DNA of 64,000 bases from Acanthosepion lycidas (taxonomy: Eukaryota > Mollusca > Cephalopoda > Sepiida > Sepiidae), in assembly GCA_963932145.1 (NCBI GenBank), contig OZ010590.1, positions 55,750,142 to 55,814,141 on the forward strand, written 5' to 3'. How positions within the stretch are numbered: the first letter of the stretch is position 1; every line of letters starts with the position of its first letter. A model generated the notes under the pieces. The model ran no database searches and had not been told where the DNA came from. It saw nothing but the letters and a program-made list of their open reading frames with translations. Positions 11,770 through 23,777 of the stretch are shown piece by piece. Position numbers and translations under genes: made by a program.

Positions 11770-12623
11770 GTGGTGATCTCCCTTTTCTTTCCATATGTGG
11801 TCCCCTCGTGTTACAGCTTTCTGGTGTTCTTGAAGCCTTACCTTGTAATTTTTTATATTCAGTTTTTGTCAATGGTCATGAATTAAAGCAAGTGTTATTA
11901 ACAGTAGTTGGTTCATTTAAAGGATTTTATTTAACTAGTGTGGCCTATGACTGAATTCATGTTTACATGATATTGTAACATATTGTATATGTCGACTGCA
12001 GCTTTTAATATCCAAATCATGTGCTTTCCTATCCATTGTCAACATAATTTTCAGTTAGTATCTTTCTTTCACTTTTCCGAACTGTTGAATTCCGCAGCTG
12101 TATGTTACATTCAATCAGACATTATGTGTTTATTATGATAATCCTCTTTCTGTTTTTCCTTATTGCATGTGCTTCTTGTTATCTTTGCAGCTGTCAACAG
12201 TTTTCTGCTACAAAAGTTATCTCCCTTTATTTTCATATATATATTTATTTATTAGTGTTTTTTTTTTTTTTTTTTTTTTTTTACCTGCCATCTGATTTAG
12301 TTTGTCATCATTTGTTCAATTTGGTGAAGCCTTGACATTTTATCATTACTCGTTAAGCAACTTTTATACTGTGTACACCTTTTATTCCTCACACTTTTTT
12401 TGGTGCTTTTATACTTTTCTTATTACAGGTATAGGAAAAGATCTGTAAATTACTAGTCAGTAAAGGTGGCAAAATCTTTTCTATTACTGTTGCACATATC
12501 AGCCTCTCTCTCTCACACACACACTAAAAAAATGAAAATATTTTACCTCTTGTACTAACTGGGTTTTTTACATATCCGTCTTTGTTACAGTAATTTCCTG
12601 GCTTATTTTACATACATTTTAAA

Positions 12624-12659
<36 letters not shown>

Positions 12660-13035
12660 GCAGTATATCTTCATTTAAATATGTTTCATTGAATAATATA
12701 GACATATTATGTCTATTTTTATACTGATTCTTTCCAGTTCTCTAATCAGTTTCTTGACGTTAAGATGAAATTAATCAAGTAAGGCACCATAGATTTTTCC
12801 TATCCAAGTACTTTCAATCTCCTCCAAGATGATCCTCCAAGAACTTATTGTGATGGCGATTTTTAAAAAGCACGCATGAATGCACTCTGTTATAATTTTT
12901 AAATTTATCCATTGAAGCTATGGAATGTTTTGCAAAACAAGTGTCCCAATATAAGTAATGTGACTGTGAATTGGTAGCATGCAAAATAGCATTAAATGTT
13001 TCTTAAATGCACTTCAACATTATTCAATGAAACAC
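11770..13035. other. Non-coding stretch, poly-T and dinucleotide tracts
   Basis: It contains a 27-base poly-T run (12256-12282), (CT)/(CA) runs near 12510 and a (TA)(GA) run at 12623-12658. No coding signal is seen. Confidence 0.5.
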
Positions 13036-13039
13036 ACAC

Positions 13040-13190
13040 ATATTTATAGTCATCCACAGACTGTTTTGCTGTATCACAGCTCATCTGTGTGGCTAGATGT
13101 CCAGTTGCTTCTAGCTAGGATCGAAACCCGGCTGAATTGGCATCAGTTAGAGATTCTACCTCTAAGCCATTGGCGCATGGCATGTATGAA
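13040..13190 (-). mobile_element. tRNA-derived SINE (family V), minus orientation
   Basis: On the minus strand it carries the RNA polymerase III A-box-like GGCTTAGAGGTAGAATC and the B-box-like GGGTTTCGATCCTAG. The spacing is about 30 bases, as in tRNA-derived SINEs. The body then reads CTCATCTGTGTGGCTAGA in reverse. A second, more decayed copy lies at 1052-1178. No intact tRNA cloverleaf is present. Confidence 0.7.
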
Positions 13191-14210
13191 GGTAAATTTA
13201 AGTGTATTTATTTTTAGATAAACACACAGTGACTGAGAGAACTTGATTTGCATTACTGAAGAGTTTTGCATTATTAGCAGTAACCGAGGTATGAAGTAGC
13301 TTAAGAAATGGGATGCTGTGATCTTTTTGCACAACATTCATTTGCCATGCCAAATTTAATCTAATTTCAATATTTTTTCATCAGTTCATTTGTCTTATTT
13401 CAATGTAATAATACATGTTTGATAGTGGCTGGTGAACTAATGGTCATAAAGTAGGTAAAAAAACACAAGCCTAGCTTTTTAGAATCTTCATTTGGTCACC
13501 CGTATTCTATCACTTTCTCAGAACAATGGTTGGTGGTAGCTTTGAGTGAATGAAGCCTGTAAGACGATCTTTCTTTAAGCCCCAGGAGTTGGTGTTACAG
13601 AATCCTAAACAAAGATCTGTGTCAGATAACAGAAACTGCATCACTTGAGGACTTTCAACAGCAGCAACAACTAAAATGGATAGCACATTTACCTTAAAGG
13701 GGAAATAATGACATAGTGAAAATATCAAACAAAATTTTTTAGAAGGAAGCCCCCTATCAATGCTGGAAAGAGTGATAACAGCTACTGGACTTGAGAAATG
13801 ACTAATATTACCATTACATTTTTTTTAGACATGGAATGGAGAGAGAAAGAGAGATCAAACAATGGAAAAAGTCTCTTTATTTTTTATTTATTGATTGTAA
13901 GGTAACATTTCTTTTATGGACAAGGACATATTTTCAAATTTCTTGGAAAAGCATTTTGAGTCGTAACATTGTTTTTGTTCCATTCAGAATAGTCAATTTC
14001 TTCTATTATCTTTCAAATATCTTTAACAAAATCAAAAAAATTGATGATAATTTTATACTTATATTATTTTCTTATTTATTCATTGATTCTTATTATCATT
14101 TAATATATATATAATAATAATAATTCTTAAAGTGATACATCTGATGATGAACTGTTTACTTTGACATCCAGTGTAAAATGTATATGTGTTCATGTATGTA
14201 TGTATGTATG

Positions 14211-14241
<31 letters not shown>

Positions 14242-14520
14242 CTTTGGGTAGATGGCATGGGTCAGCCAGGGAGGGTAGTCCATCTAAGAGAAGGAAAACT
14301 CCCCTTCCTTGTGACAATACCAAATCATGGGAATGTCTTTGGGAGTAAACCCTGGGAACAAATCCGAAATGAGAGTCTCTAAGTCAGTCCAATGTTATGT
14401 TTAAATTATTTTATTTTAAGTTATCTGTGTTGTAAATGGAACATGGTTTCCTTATTTGAAAAAGTCTGATCACTTCCAAAATATTGAAAAGCAGCTGTTT
14501 TGCACTGAAGTACTGAGCAT

Positions 14521-15250
14521 TTGAAAAATAAAAAAATAAAAAAAAGAACCTCTATATTAACACTTTTTGAAAGAGCAGAAGCATATGGAATGGAGATCAG
14601 CTCTGAGAAATCCAAAGTAATGTTGAATAGCACAAACAATAACACCTGTGTCAACATTACCATGAATGGGAATTCAGTGGAAGAAGTGTCCAGTTTTAAA
14701 TACTTAGGAACAGTCTTGTCTAAAGATGGTACCTGCAACTTGGAAATCCACACATGGCAACAACGGCCAAAATTGGCAAGAATATGGAGGAGCAAAATCA
14801 GCTTTCAAACAAAGTACAGAATATACAAATCACTGGTAGTCTTTATTCTCCTGATGGATGTGAAACGTGGACACCATTCACAGAAACAGAAAGGATTCAA
14901 GCATTTGAGAACAAATGCATGAGAAAACCCCTTGGCGTCTTGGTAACATAAAACCAATGAGTTTGTGCAGAAAACAGTGGAAAGTTTTGTTGGCCACCAG
15001 GAATCTCTTCTCACCACTGTCAGATGGCATGGTTTGGACACATTACAAGCCACGACAGCCTTGCAAGACCATCGTATAAGGCACTATTGAAGGTGGATGT
15101 AGGAGAGGTCACCAATGCAAAAATCTGGTTGGACAATATCAAACAATGGACATGTATGACTATGCCGGAATTGCCATTGATAGACTGTTGTGGAACAGAT
15201 TTAGTATGGCTTTTGCATTCGGATCCCCCCTACAATTACAGAAGTCAAGG
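14521..15250 (+). pseudogene. LINE reverse-transcriptase C-terminal region, decayed
   Basis: The plus-strand reading has the post-catalytic RT and tail phrases of a common metazoan LINE type. In order they are 'SEKSKVMLN', 'VSSFKYLGTVLSKDGTC', then in another frame 'LYSPDGCETWTPF' and 'AFENKCMRKPLG', then 'MAWFGHITSHDSLARPS' and 'IWLDNIKQWTCMTMPEL'. Frame changes near 14750 and 14940 and stops show decay. It ends at a 47-base poly-T run (15271-15317). The FGH...W.DNIK.W segment is the conserved tail of these elements. The RT catalytic core lies outside the retained part. Confidence 0.8.
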
Positions 15251-15270
15251 GGATGATGATATTAACACTC

Positions 15271-15271
15271 T

Positions 15272-15317
<46 letters not shown>
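15271..15317. repeat. Poly-T tract
   Basis: A homopolymer of about 47 T following the LINE fragment. Confidence 0.9.
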
Positions 15318-15659
15318 GAGGAAAATATCCTCCATGATAAGCTCTACATCAGCATGACATGTGCTTACTGGTCACATGATTTGTGACCTGTACTTAGTAA
15401 TGTGATTTGTTTAATCATTTTATATTAGCAAATATGAGAGACATGAGTGTATCTTCTAAAGCATATGAATGGCTTTTATGGCCAATTTCTTTGCTTACAT
15501 CTAACAATATTTCATTATGATATTAAATGCAAATTTAAGTGCAAATATTTCTCTTATTGTTGAAGGAAATAACAGGAGTTTATCAAAGCTTTAACCAAAT
15601 GATTTAGCATCATAGTTTTACTGGCTGAAACATTATTACCAATAACCCATGTATCCTCA

Positions 15660-16345
15660 CAATACCTCCTCCCTGCCTTCCATTAGCATGGATGATGCTA
15701 TCCTCCAGGAAAGTGACTAACATTCTCCACTGACAGGAAGTGGAAAGACTATATTGAATCTATTGCTAGATCAGCTGCCAAGAAAGTTGGTTTACTGTAT
15801 TAGTTGAGACAATTTTTCTCTCCAGAATCTATCTTGCATATCTATAAGTCTACCATTCATCCATGCTTGGAATATTGGTGCTATATCTGGTCTGGTGCTC
15901 CTTGATTAGGCCCAAAGAAGAATCAGCAATATTATTGGCCTTGATCTGGCAGATTGACTTCAGTCACTTACCCACCGCTGTAAGGTTACCTCTCTGTGCC
16001 TTTTTTATAACTACTTTCATGGTAATTGTTCGGATGAACTCTTTGCTATGGTACCTAGACGGTATGAATTTAAGCACAATACTAGACTGGTGTCAAGACA
16101 ATTTACAGTTTAGATAGATGTAGCCATAACTTCTATGCTGTTTCTAATCTTGGACTCCCTTCTGGCTCCATGCTTTCCTGCAAACTTTCATCAGCAAAAA
16201 TTTAAATGCAGTGTTAATCTCTATCTCCTGTCCTCCTGATTGCTCTTTTCTCTTTCTCCTCATAACTAATATTTCTGTTCCTAATTCCTCCACACTGTAT
16301 CCGCTTGCATGATACTACTGCTTTGCTTGGGGGTGATGCTGATTT
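15660..16345 (+). mobile_element. LINE 3' fragment (family A)
   Basis: A family A tail: 'WKDYIESIARSAAKKVG' near 15740, 'IYKSTIHPCLEYWCYIWSGAP' split near 15840-15900, and a Phe-His-Gly-Asn-Cys-like segment near 16015. It ends in GCTTTGCTTGGGGGTGATGCTGATTTAAA. Order and spacing follow the minus-strand element at 36.8-38.7 kb. Confidence 0.75.
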
Positions 16346-16439
16346 AAAAAAAAAATGCTGATAGATGTTACATGGTTCAGTAGCAAGGGTTTACTGAGTG
16401 TCAAAGAATATAAGAAAAAAATTATTAAGGACTGAGAAC

Positions 16440-17400
16440 AATAAAAGACCAGTGTTATGCCCAGGGTTTCGTTAGGACTACGATAGCTGGGACGCAACAA
16501 GAAAATAAAAAAAAAATAAATAAGAGCTCCCAGGGTTCAATATAAAAATAAAGAAAAAGAACAGTGGGAGGGGAATTCTCCGAATCCAGATACTGGTAAA
16601 GACAGCAAGAAATATACAATGCGTAGACACAGAACAATAAGAGACAATACGAGAATTTATAATAGAAATAGTTTATTTACAAATGTACAACATGCAACAA
16701 TAAGATAAGAAAGAAATAAACAAAACTTAATAACACAAGGAATGGGGAGATGAATGATCAGTTAGACAATATTAATGCAACAAATATCATAGGAATATAG
16801 AGCAAGCAGACAATAAGATATATACATAAAAAAAATTGGATGATGATCGACGTCGATCAGGATTATCCCCAATAATACAGTGTAGCAAAAAAAGATGTTC
16901 ATAGACTCTTTTGTTTTTATTTTTTGTTTCTTTTTCTGAACATAAAAGGGAGGGATTATCAATGTTCTAATATACACATGTGAATCATAAAAGCATAGTG
17001 GAGTGATGATATTCTTATTTCTCCGGGCAGCAAACAGTGAAATTTGGGTTTAGTGACATCTACTTCTTCGGCAGCAAACAACGAAATTTGGTGTTGGTGA
17101 CATCTACTTCCTCCAGCTACAAATGGCTAAGACAGATTCTGGTGACGTCCACCTGGTCTGGGAGCAAGCGACTAAGTGAAGAATTGTTAACCCTGACAGG
17201 CGTAAAACAAAACCGTCACATGCCAGCCTATGACAAATGCGTAGGCGTCCTTCATGGGCTACCGTTGGGGTCATCTGCACTTTTTGTCAAACAGCGTTCG
17301 TCTGGCCTATGATCAAGAACCAGACAGAAAATGAGAGGTTCTCTTCTGAGAATGGGCCCTGATTCAATTGGGGATAAAAAAAACAAATATATCCCACAAT
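16440..17400. repeat. Unclassified block with a short tandem repeat
   Basis: The 17025-17160 part contains two clear copies and one weaker copy of a unit of about 55 bases. The unit has GGCAGCAAACARYGAAATTTGG and TGACATCTACTTC. The following 17160-17340 is more GC-rich than its surroundings, with AACCCTGACAGGCG and GGGCTACCGTTGGGG. It could be the LTR or untranslated part of a retroelement, but I see no coding support. Confidence 0.4.
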
Positions 17401-17524
17401 CTGCTTTTTCAAAAAATAAAGAAGTTACTATATTCCTATGTCTTGTCGCAATGTACTTAAAATATACTTATAAAATCTGAGGTGGGGGTACAAATATTGG
17501 GTTACCATAACACCAGAAATTAAG

Positions 17525-17710
17525 ACAGAAGATAACAATTGACATTGCATTTAAATTTGTAAAAATCAAACTTGGAAAGCAAGAAACGAGAAGTGTGAGA
17601 GAAAAAAACTGTTAGTATAGAACTTATGGTTACATCTAGCCATTTCAACTGTAAGATAAGATCTTGCTGTCAATCTTGTATGGCACTTAAATTCATAAGG
17701 TACCATAGAA
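17525..17710 (-). mobile_element. LINE family A tail, minus orientation
   Basis: TGACATTGCATTTAAATTT, GGAAAGCAAGAAACGAGAAGTG and a TAGCCATTTCAACTGTAAGAT stretch match the reverse of the family A C-terminus. The same order is seen at 24145-24300. Confidence 0.6.
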
Positions 17711-18236
17711 GAACGTTCATCAAACTAATTACCATGAATATAATTATAGAGAAGACCTTACTTAAACGTTTGATTACAATCATGGGCTTGGAGTGAATAT
17801 GCATCACAAGACTTGAGAGTTTTTCTGCAGAAATCTTTCAAATTATGATTTTCAACAAGCAGAATGCGGGCTGCGATCAAAGAAAATTGGTGATTGACAA
17901 TATAAGAATTAGATCAGCTGATTTCATGAACTACCAAGGAAATATCTGTTTATTTTTTCATATCTCAACAGCCCATTCTCATTTGCAGTTTGTATTTTTA
18001 GGAAATCATCATATCTCTGTTAGTCTTCTAACAGTTCAGATTTGACTCCTTTTGACTTTATCCAAAGCTAAAATTACCATTGGAATGAAGGAGATTTCAG
18101 TCCGTGGACGAGATTAAGGAGAACATAAGGTATCTAGTTTTGAAAAGTTGAGCAGATGCTATGAAATAAATAGGTGTGCTTTGAAATTAGGCTGCTTTTT
18201 CTTAATTTTTAAATAGCTGGATCATTTCCAGATAGC

Positions 18237-18240
<4 letters not shown>

Positions 18241-18284
<44 letters not shown>
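18241..18284. repeat. (TA)n microsatellite
   Basis: A TA run immediately left of the hammerhead motif at 18316-18354. A second TA run (18380-18440) lies on the other side. Confidence 0.9.
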
Positions 18285-18289
<5 letters not shown>

Positions 18290-18367
18290 AGTGCACATTG
18301 AAGTCAACACTCAGAGGCGACAGACTGTTTCATGCTAAATGCAATCATCAGGCCACATGCATTGTGT
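18285..18367 (-). ncRNA. Hammerhead ribozyme motif (type I-like, short stem III)
   Basis: On the minus strand, 18354 to 18316 reads stem I GGC, core CTGATGA, a 13-base stem-loop II, core GAAA, then CAGTCTGTC and stem I GCC. Stem II is TGC/GCA with an ATTTA-containing loop and a U·U closing mismatch. Stem III is a single C-G pair plus the A-U pair, and the cleavage triplet is GTC. A distal pairing of ACACAA (18285-18290) with TTGTGT (18362-18367) could extend stem I past an internal loop, as natural hammerheads do. All invariant core bases are present. Known relatives with very short stem III occur in Penelope-like elements and retrozymes; the host element here is not identified. Confidence 0.7.
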
Positions 18368-18379
18368 TTTTTCTCGACT

Positions 18380-18391
18380 ATATATATATAT

Positions 18392-18440
<49 letters not shown>
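18380..18440. repeat. (TA)n microsatellite
   Basis: A long TA run with one interruption, right of the hammerhead motif. Confidence 0.9.
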
Positions 18441-18442
<2 letters not shown>

Positions 18443-18934
18443 GTTTTTGATGCATTGTGGGTAGTCTATTCTAACGGTTATTTTGTTGGGAATGGTTTGT
18501 TAATTTCTTTATTATTTACTTTATTTATTTTGATTATCTTATTTTTATTTTATTTTTATTTATTCTTTTCAGGTTTCGATTTTTAAGAAATGTAGTAAAA
18601 CTTTGTTTTTGTGTCTGCATTTTGAGATGAGTTCCAATCATTTATTTAGTAGTTTGTTTTGGTCTGAGAAGGTAATTATATCTATTTTTTCCTCAAAGCA
18701 GAGTTTGCAGTTTTGGGATTGATTGTTGTAAGCTGATGTTCTTTTCTTTATTTTCTATGATATTTTTGGTGTGAGTTGTTTTTTGTTTTTAATCTCCCAG
18801 ATATGTTTAGAAAACATTGTGCTGTTCGTGTATTTACTATTTGTGAAAGATGTTTTGTGTGTGTAGTTTTTTTGTTTCCAGGGTCCTTCAGTTAAACCTA
18901 TTTATATTTTTCTTTATTATCTAATGATTTTACC

Positions 18935-19075
18935 TAACAAGCTTGTGTAAATAGATGGCAGAACAGGGATTGGGAAGTATGGTGAAAAGATAAACCTTAC
19001 GAAGACCTACAATAGATAAGTTGTGGAGAGCAATGATTGCCTATGTCCTGAAAGGACAAAATATGTAGAAGGTAT
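18935..19075 (+). mobile_element. LINE family B tail fragment
   Basis: AAGCTTGTGTAAATAGATGG, AACAGGGATTGGGAAG and AAGTTGTGGAGAGCAATGAT are the family B C-terminal blocks in order. Confidence 0.55.
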
Positions 19076-19214
19076 TTGAGAGGTTTTGTGATATTGTGAG
19101 TTTTTGGACTTTCTTGAGTTATAATGAAGTTTAAGTTCTACAACTTTGTCTGAGCTTTTGAATCATGTTTTTATGTAGGATTTCTTTTTTCTGAGGCACT
19201 CCTCACAGTTGAAA

Positions 19215-19560
19215 AATAAATTCGACACTGCAGAAATGTGGTTCTTCAGAAGGATGCTGAAAATATCATGGACTGAAATTTAAATGAAATGAAAACAAAA
19301 AGGACTATTAATACTTAGAAAAAAGAAAGAGACAACTGAAATTTCTTTGACACATCATTAAGAAAGACAGTTTTGAGGATTTGACAGAACATATTAAAAG
19401 CAAGTATAGTAGAAGAGGAGCCTGTGTAAATGGTTGGTATAAAAGGGACTAGGAAGGATTGCAAATAGACAAAACTTGTTCAGTGCTACAAAGAACAGGA
19501 AGTTGTGAAGAGCTATGATCACCCACTTCCTGAAGGACAATGTCTGTGTTTTAATCATCA
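19215..19560 (+). mobile_element. LINE family B C-terminal fragment
   Basis: A reading like 'EMWFFRRMLKISWTEI' near 19232 is followed by 'QLKFLxHIIKKDSFEDLT' near 19330-19390. It ends with the GTTGTGAAGAGCTATGATC block near 19503. It parallels 22025-22440; stops and frame changes show a relic. Confidence 0.65.
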
Positions 19561-20574
19561 TGTTAGAACTTATCAAGAAATAAATTCTGACATATCCTGC
19601 TATCACATGGTCTCCAGTGATGACATCTCAGCAAATAATAACAACCTGAAAATCATAATTTTCTTTCTCTTTTGATTCTAGTTATTTCTTCTAGATTTAC
19701 CAGGAATTTCTCAGAAAGTAATTCTTTTCATTAATCCATTAACTACAGATGTCAAGAATTTCTGGTATTGCATTTCGTTGGCTTGATGCCAAATAACAGA
19801 AATATCTGTTAATGGATTTACTTTTTATGAAGAACTCTGACGAAAATTAAAATACCTATATTTACAACATGCAATGATCAATTAGGGACACAGCTTGTAT
19901 TTGCATTTTGAAATTTCAGTATATCTAAATATTTATATATTGAAGAGGAAAGCCTTATTCTACCTAATATGTAGAGATAATAGGGAATTATAGAGAGGAT
20001 ATCAGCCAGCACATTAAAATTAGATTCCCCTAAACACTCTAAAGCTATAATCAGAGATAATAAGCTGAACTGAACGTCTTTGGATAGAAAAATAAGCAAA
20101 TCACCCTCTTTGGGAAAAGGTATAACGAGATATAATTATGGCTTCATTTGATGAACAAAGATGGCATCCGACATCTGATGCCAGAACAGGAGGACAACAC
20201 TCAGGGAAGATTTAAGGTGATGTGTGGAGATATAATGATAGATATGTAATTATTGGTAAGGAATATGGGTTGAAATCAGCTCCACAAAATTATATCCTCC
20301 ATATCCAGTCAAGACATAATGAGAGATATTAAACCACTGAAAGTTTTTAGAAAGGTAAAATAAAAAGTAGTGCATTACTCTTTTTGGAAAAGATAAATAA
20401 AAGATCTATGTAGTTGGGGTAAAGAATATTAACAAGAAAGCTAGAAAAGAAAATTTATAAGTATATAAAATATTTTCGATTTTTTAATATCTTTTTGTTA
20501 ATCTTTTAACTTGTGTAATTGTATTATAATTATAATTGCATGCTGTCAAAATAGTTTGTGGGCTTTTATAATTG

Positions 20575-20965
20575 TTCAATTGCATTCTAATTGTTTGTGT
20601 ACAGTTGTAAGTGTTTAGTTGTGTACTGTTGTAAGTTTTTTTGTACGGTTGTAAGTGTTTAGTTGTGTGCCATTTGTGTACTGTTGTAACTGTTTTTCTA
20701 TGGTTGTAAGTGTTTAGTTGTGTACTGTTTGTATACTGTTTTAATTTTTTGTGTATGACTGTTTAGTTGTGTGTTGTTTGTTTACTGTTGTTTGTTTACT
20801 GTTGTAAGTGTTTGTGTACAGTTGTTAGTGTTGTGTGCTGTTTGTGTACAGTTGTAAGTGTTTAGTTGCATGCTATTTGTGTACAGTTTAAGTATTTAGT
20901 TGCGTGCTGTTTGTGTACAGTTGTAAGTGTTTAGTTGCGTACAGTTTTAAATATATTTGTGTTCT
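20575..20965. repeat. GT-rich minisatellite
   Basis: About a dozen imperfect tandem copies of a 25-40 base unit built from GTACAGTTGTAAGTGTTTAG and TTGYGTGCTGTTTGT. It lies about 80 bases upstream of the exon at 21045, inside or just before the KATNIP-like gene. Confidence 0.85.
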
Positions 20966-21044
20966 GTTACGATTCAACTGCTGAACATATCGGGACATGA
21001 TGGTAATTTTAAAAAAAATGAGCATTTTTTTTTTCTTTTTTGAG

Positions 21045-21115
21045 ATGGCTTATCGGTGATGGAGTCTATTGAAAAAGATGCTGTACTTGCGGCCATCAAT
21101 GCTGAGAATAACCAG
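21045..21115 (+). CDS. KATNIP: KATNIP-like gene, first exon seen
   Basis: A 71-base exon. A strong pyrimidine tract ends in GAG (21042-21044), and a consensus donor GTGAGT starts at 21116. The open frame leaves two bases of a split codon, then encodes GLSVMESIEKDAVLAAINAE and three more residues, ending on a complete codon (phase 0). That matches the phase 0 start of the next exon. An in-frame stop lies just before the exon (21041-21043) and an ATG sits at 21059, so it could alternatively be the first coding exon. Assignment to the KATNIP-like gene rests on phase continuity with the downstream exons, not on recognisable homology of this peptide. Confidence 0.55.
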
Positions 21116-21457
21116 GTGAGTGACCAGTCACTAAGCAACTTCCTAGCGTTCAGTCATATACAGTAGCAGAAGCAGCAACAGACAACTGAACAGGTATGTA
21201 CACATCAAAGTCTCCTGAACTGTGTTGTGATGGATAATTTTCCAGCTGCAGATGAATACCTGACAGGTATGTGCATTTAGAAATGTTTAACATGTGTATT
21301 TGTAGTTTTTAAGGTTTGTATCTAAGATATAAGAATTATGTTTCTGTGTAAATAGAGATATGCAAGTTACATCAAGATCATACAACCTGTTCTCTAGATA
21401 CACAAAATGGCTGGACCATTTTGGGCTTATGGACAAATCACACTGAAAACACTAATT

Positions 21458-21623
21458 TGCATTCAATCACTAAAGTTAAGCAGTGTTGAGCCTGGTCAGT
21501 ACTTAGATGAGGCACTGCTTGGGAACTGAAGTACCATAAGTAACCTCTTACAATCTGAAGTATGTTTTGACTGTAGATAACCCAAAAGGGTTTGATAAGC
21601 TGTAAAAACAAATCAATCAATCG
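21458..21623 (+). mobile_element. 5S rRNA-derived SINE
   Basis: The head follows the second half of 5S rRNA: AAAGTTAAGCAGTGTTGAGC, CTGGTCAGTACTTAGATGA, then CTGCTTGGGAAC (21471-21533), covering the internal promoter region. A SINE tail follows with ATAACCCAAAAGGGTTTGAT and AAATCAATCAATC. It is not a functional 5S gene because the 5' half is absent. A minus-strand relative with a tRNA-like middle is at 61610-61987, and a tail-only copy is at 47330-47512. Confidence 0.75.
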
Positions 21624-22024
21624 ACTATTTTGGACAGACCTTGTATATTTGACCATTTGCCACTTGATATCTCCTCACTGTTATAACCACAGATACATTT
21701 TTTTTTTTCATTCTTTCTAATCAATACAAACCTGCTGCATGAGTTTCACCAAGGACATCAATAAATATTTGTTGTCTTTTAATGTATTTCTCTGTGTTAC
21801 ATTTGTGCTTTGTCAGTAGATCAACATGTTTCTTTTGATTTTCTTCAATTTGCTCAGTTTCAGTCACACGTTGTCCTGGGAAACACATTCAGGACATTTT
21901 TCATTAATATGCGTTTTTCTATTTTTTTTTCTTGTGTGTGTAAGCAAAGTATTAGGAAACAGGAAAATTTGGTTAGAAACAAAGAAAAGACTACTGAACC
22001 ATTAACATAACATGATATCAGTAC

Positions 22025-22440
22025 TCCTGTTTGGCATTGAATGCTGGGCAATTTCCTCACAGATGAAGAGACTTTAAGGAACAGAAATGTGGTTCTACAG
22101 GAGGATGCTGAGAATACCATGGACTAAACATGTGAACTGAACACAAGAAAGATACTTATACTGAACATCAGAAAAAGTTAGTTGAAATTTCTTGGGCACA
22201 TAATGAAGAAAGTGGGCTTGGAAAATTTGACACTTACAGGACATATTGAAGGCAAGAGTAATAGCGGAATATAGTAACTTATCCTACCTAGTTTATGTAA
22301 ATGGATGGTAAAACAGGGTTTATGAGAGATAACAAAAAGACAAAATTTATTAAGAGCTACAAAGGGGAGGAAATTGGGGAAAGCCATGATTGCCAATGTC
22401 CTGAAGGGACATGGCACATAGAAGAAGTCACCGTCATTCA
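22025..22440 (+). mobile_element. LINE family B C-terminal fragment
   Basis: This is the clearest family B copy: 'EMWFYRRMLRIPWTKHVN' (22083-22136), then 'KLVEISWAHNEESGLGKF', then the MDGKTGFMRD-like segment. It ends in AAGCCATGATTGCCAATGTC and a GTWH-like end. The RRMLRIPW and LEFLGHI-like blocks are typical of a widespread metazoan LINE tail. Stops at 22133 and 22240 show it is dead. Confidence 0.75.
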
Positions 22441-22840
22441 ATGAAGAGCAAGTACAATGACTAATAATGGTTTTCTTGACCAGCTTACTTAGCATTGCTC
22501 CATAGCAAAGCATTCTTGGTATCAATTTTTATGCGATACACTTGAGGCTGAATTAATGCTGCAAGGGTAGGACTCTCAGTAAGGATCAAATTCACTACAG
22601 TAGTACTGGTCCACTAGGTTAGTTTGTTAACCATTACTCCATGGAAGGTGTCACATTATTAGTTCAATAACATGATGTATCAGTTACTTATTAAACTTTA
22701 TCTGGGGCACTTAATAGTAAATTCAGTGCGGGAACAATAGTTTACAAGAATGCTTTGCTAACCACATGTTTCATGACTAGGCAAAGTAGTAGTTTAATAA
22801 GTTTGGCACAAGGTCAAAATTTTAAGGCACTTTTAAGTTG

Positions 22841-23049
22841 ATGTGCAGATGGTGTAATGGTTAGAGGTTCTGAACAAGATTGGTGAGCCAAGTTTGAATT
22901 CTGGTCAAGTTTGTTACATTTATTTTCACATACCCAGGGGAAAGTTACAAATCCATCACTTTTCCCCAGCTATAGGTTAAATAGCAGAGCAGTCTAGTCT
23001 CTCTAACCATATTAAACAACCAGTCTAGTAGGACAGCTCTGAATTAAAA
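22841..23049 (+). mobile_element. tRNA-derived SINE (family S)
   Basis: The head has GTGCAGATGGTGTAATGGTT (A box type) and AAGTTTGAATTCTGG (B box type). The body has TTTGTTACATTTATT, AGCTATAGGTTAAATAG and CAACCAGTCTAG. Confidence 0.8.
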
Positions 23050-23370
23050 ATGTATATAGCCCTGTCAAAGTACATATTATGCAGCCATGAAAAAGATTAT
23101 TGTGTTCACAATGACTTTATAATCTCAACTGCAGTTGATGAGGTAGGTAAGAAGGTAGTAAGTTTTCAACTCATTACGGTTGTAATGGTCTGTTTCTCTT
23201 GTGATCTAACTATTGCTTCTTGGCAAGATATCAAGATATCAAGTTGATCATTGAAAAGATTCTCACAAAAAGAAAATATACGGTTAGAAAGTACTTTGCT
23301 TTGTAGTCTCAGGAATAGTAAGAATTAAAAGAAATATTTTTCAAGCAATATCAAAGACTAACTGGAGGAA

Positions 23371-23545
23371 GTGCAGCTGGCGTAATGCATAGTTTGGAAT
23401 GAGAAATTGAAAAACTGTGTTCAAATTTCAGTTGGGTTTGTTACATTCACTTACGTGCAAGTACCATTGGAAAGGTATGAATCCCTGTTGTTCTGCTAGC
23501 TATGGGTTAAATAGTAAAACTTGCATCTAGAAAAATCATTATTGT
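23371..23545 (+). mobile_element. tRNA-derived SINE (family S), diverged
   Basis: GTGCAGCTGGCGTAATGCAT, then TTCAAATTTCAGTTGGGTTTG, then GGAAAGGTATGAATCC and GCTATGGGTTAAATAGTA follow the family order about 320 bases after the previous copy. Confidence 0.75.
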
Positions 23546-23777
23546 TCTCGAAAAATTGTTAATGCATTACTCACTTGCATAAAAAAAAGTTAATTTTAAA
23601 ATCTAAAATATGTTTTAGATTTGAATAACCTTCAATAAAGACTAAATGGTAAGTTTTGATTCACTGTTGATGATTTCTTGACTATGTTCCTTGGAATTTA
23701 ATCAACTGTTTATGTGCAGTTGAATATCTTGGCTTTTGTTTATTGCTGTTTTTTGTAAGTTTTATTTTCTCTTGCAG

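Noticed and set aside
13040-13190. A functional tRNA gene
   Set aside because: The A and B boxes are recognisable but no cloverleaf with paired acceptor stem can be formed; it matches a second dispersed copy.
17845-18045. 66-residue plus-strand frame as a possible exon
   Set aside because: No homology recognised, weak splice context, and no phase link to the downstream exons.
21458-21540. A functional 5S rRNA gene
   Set aside because: Only the 3' half of 5S is present and a SINE tail follows.
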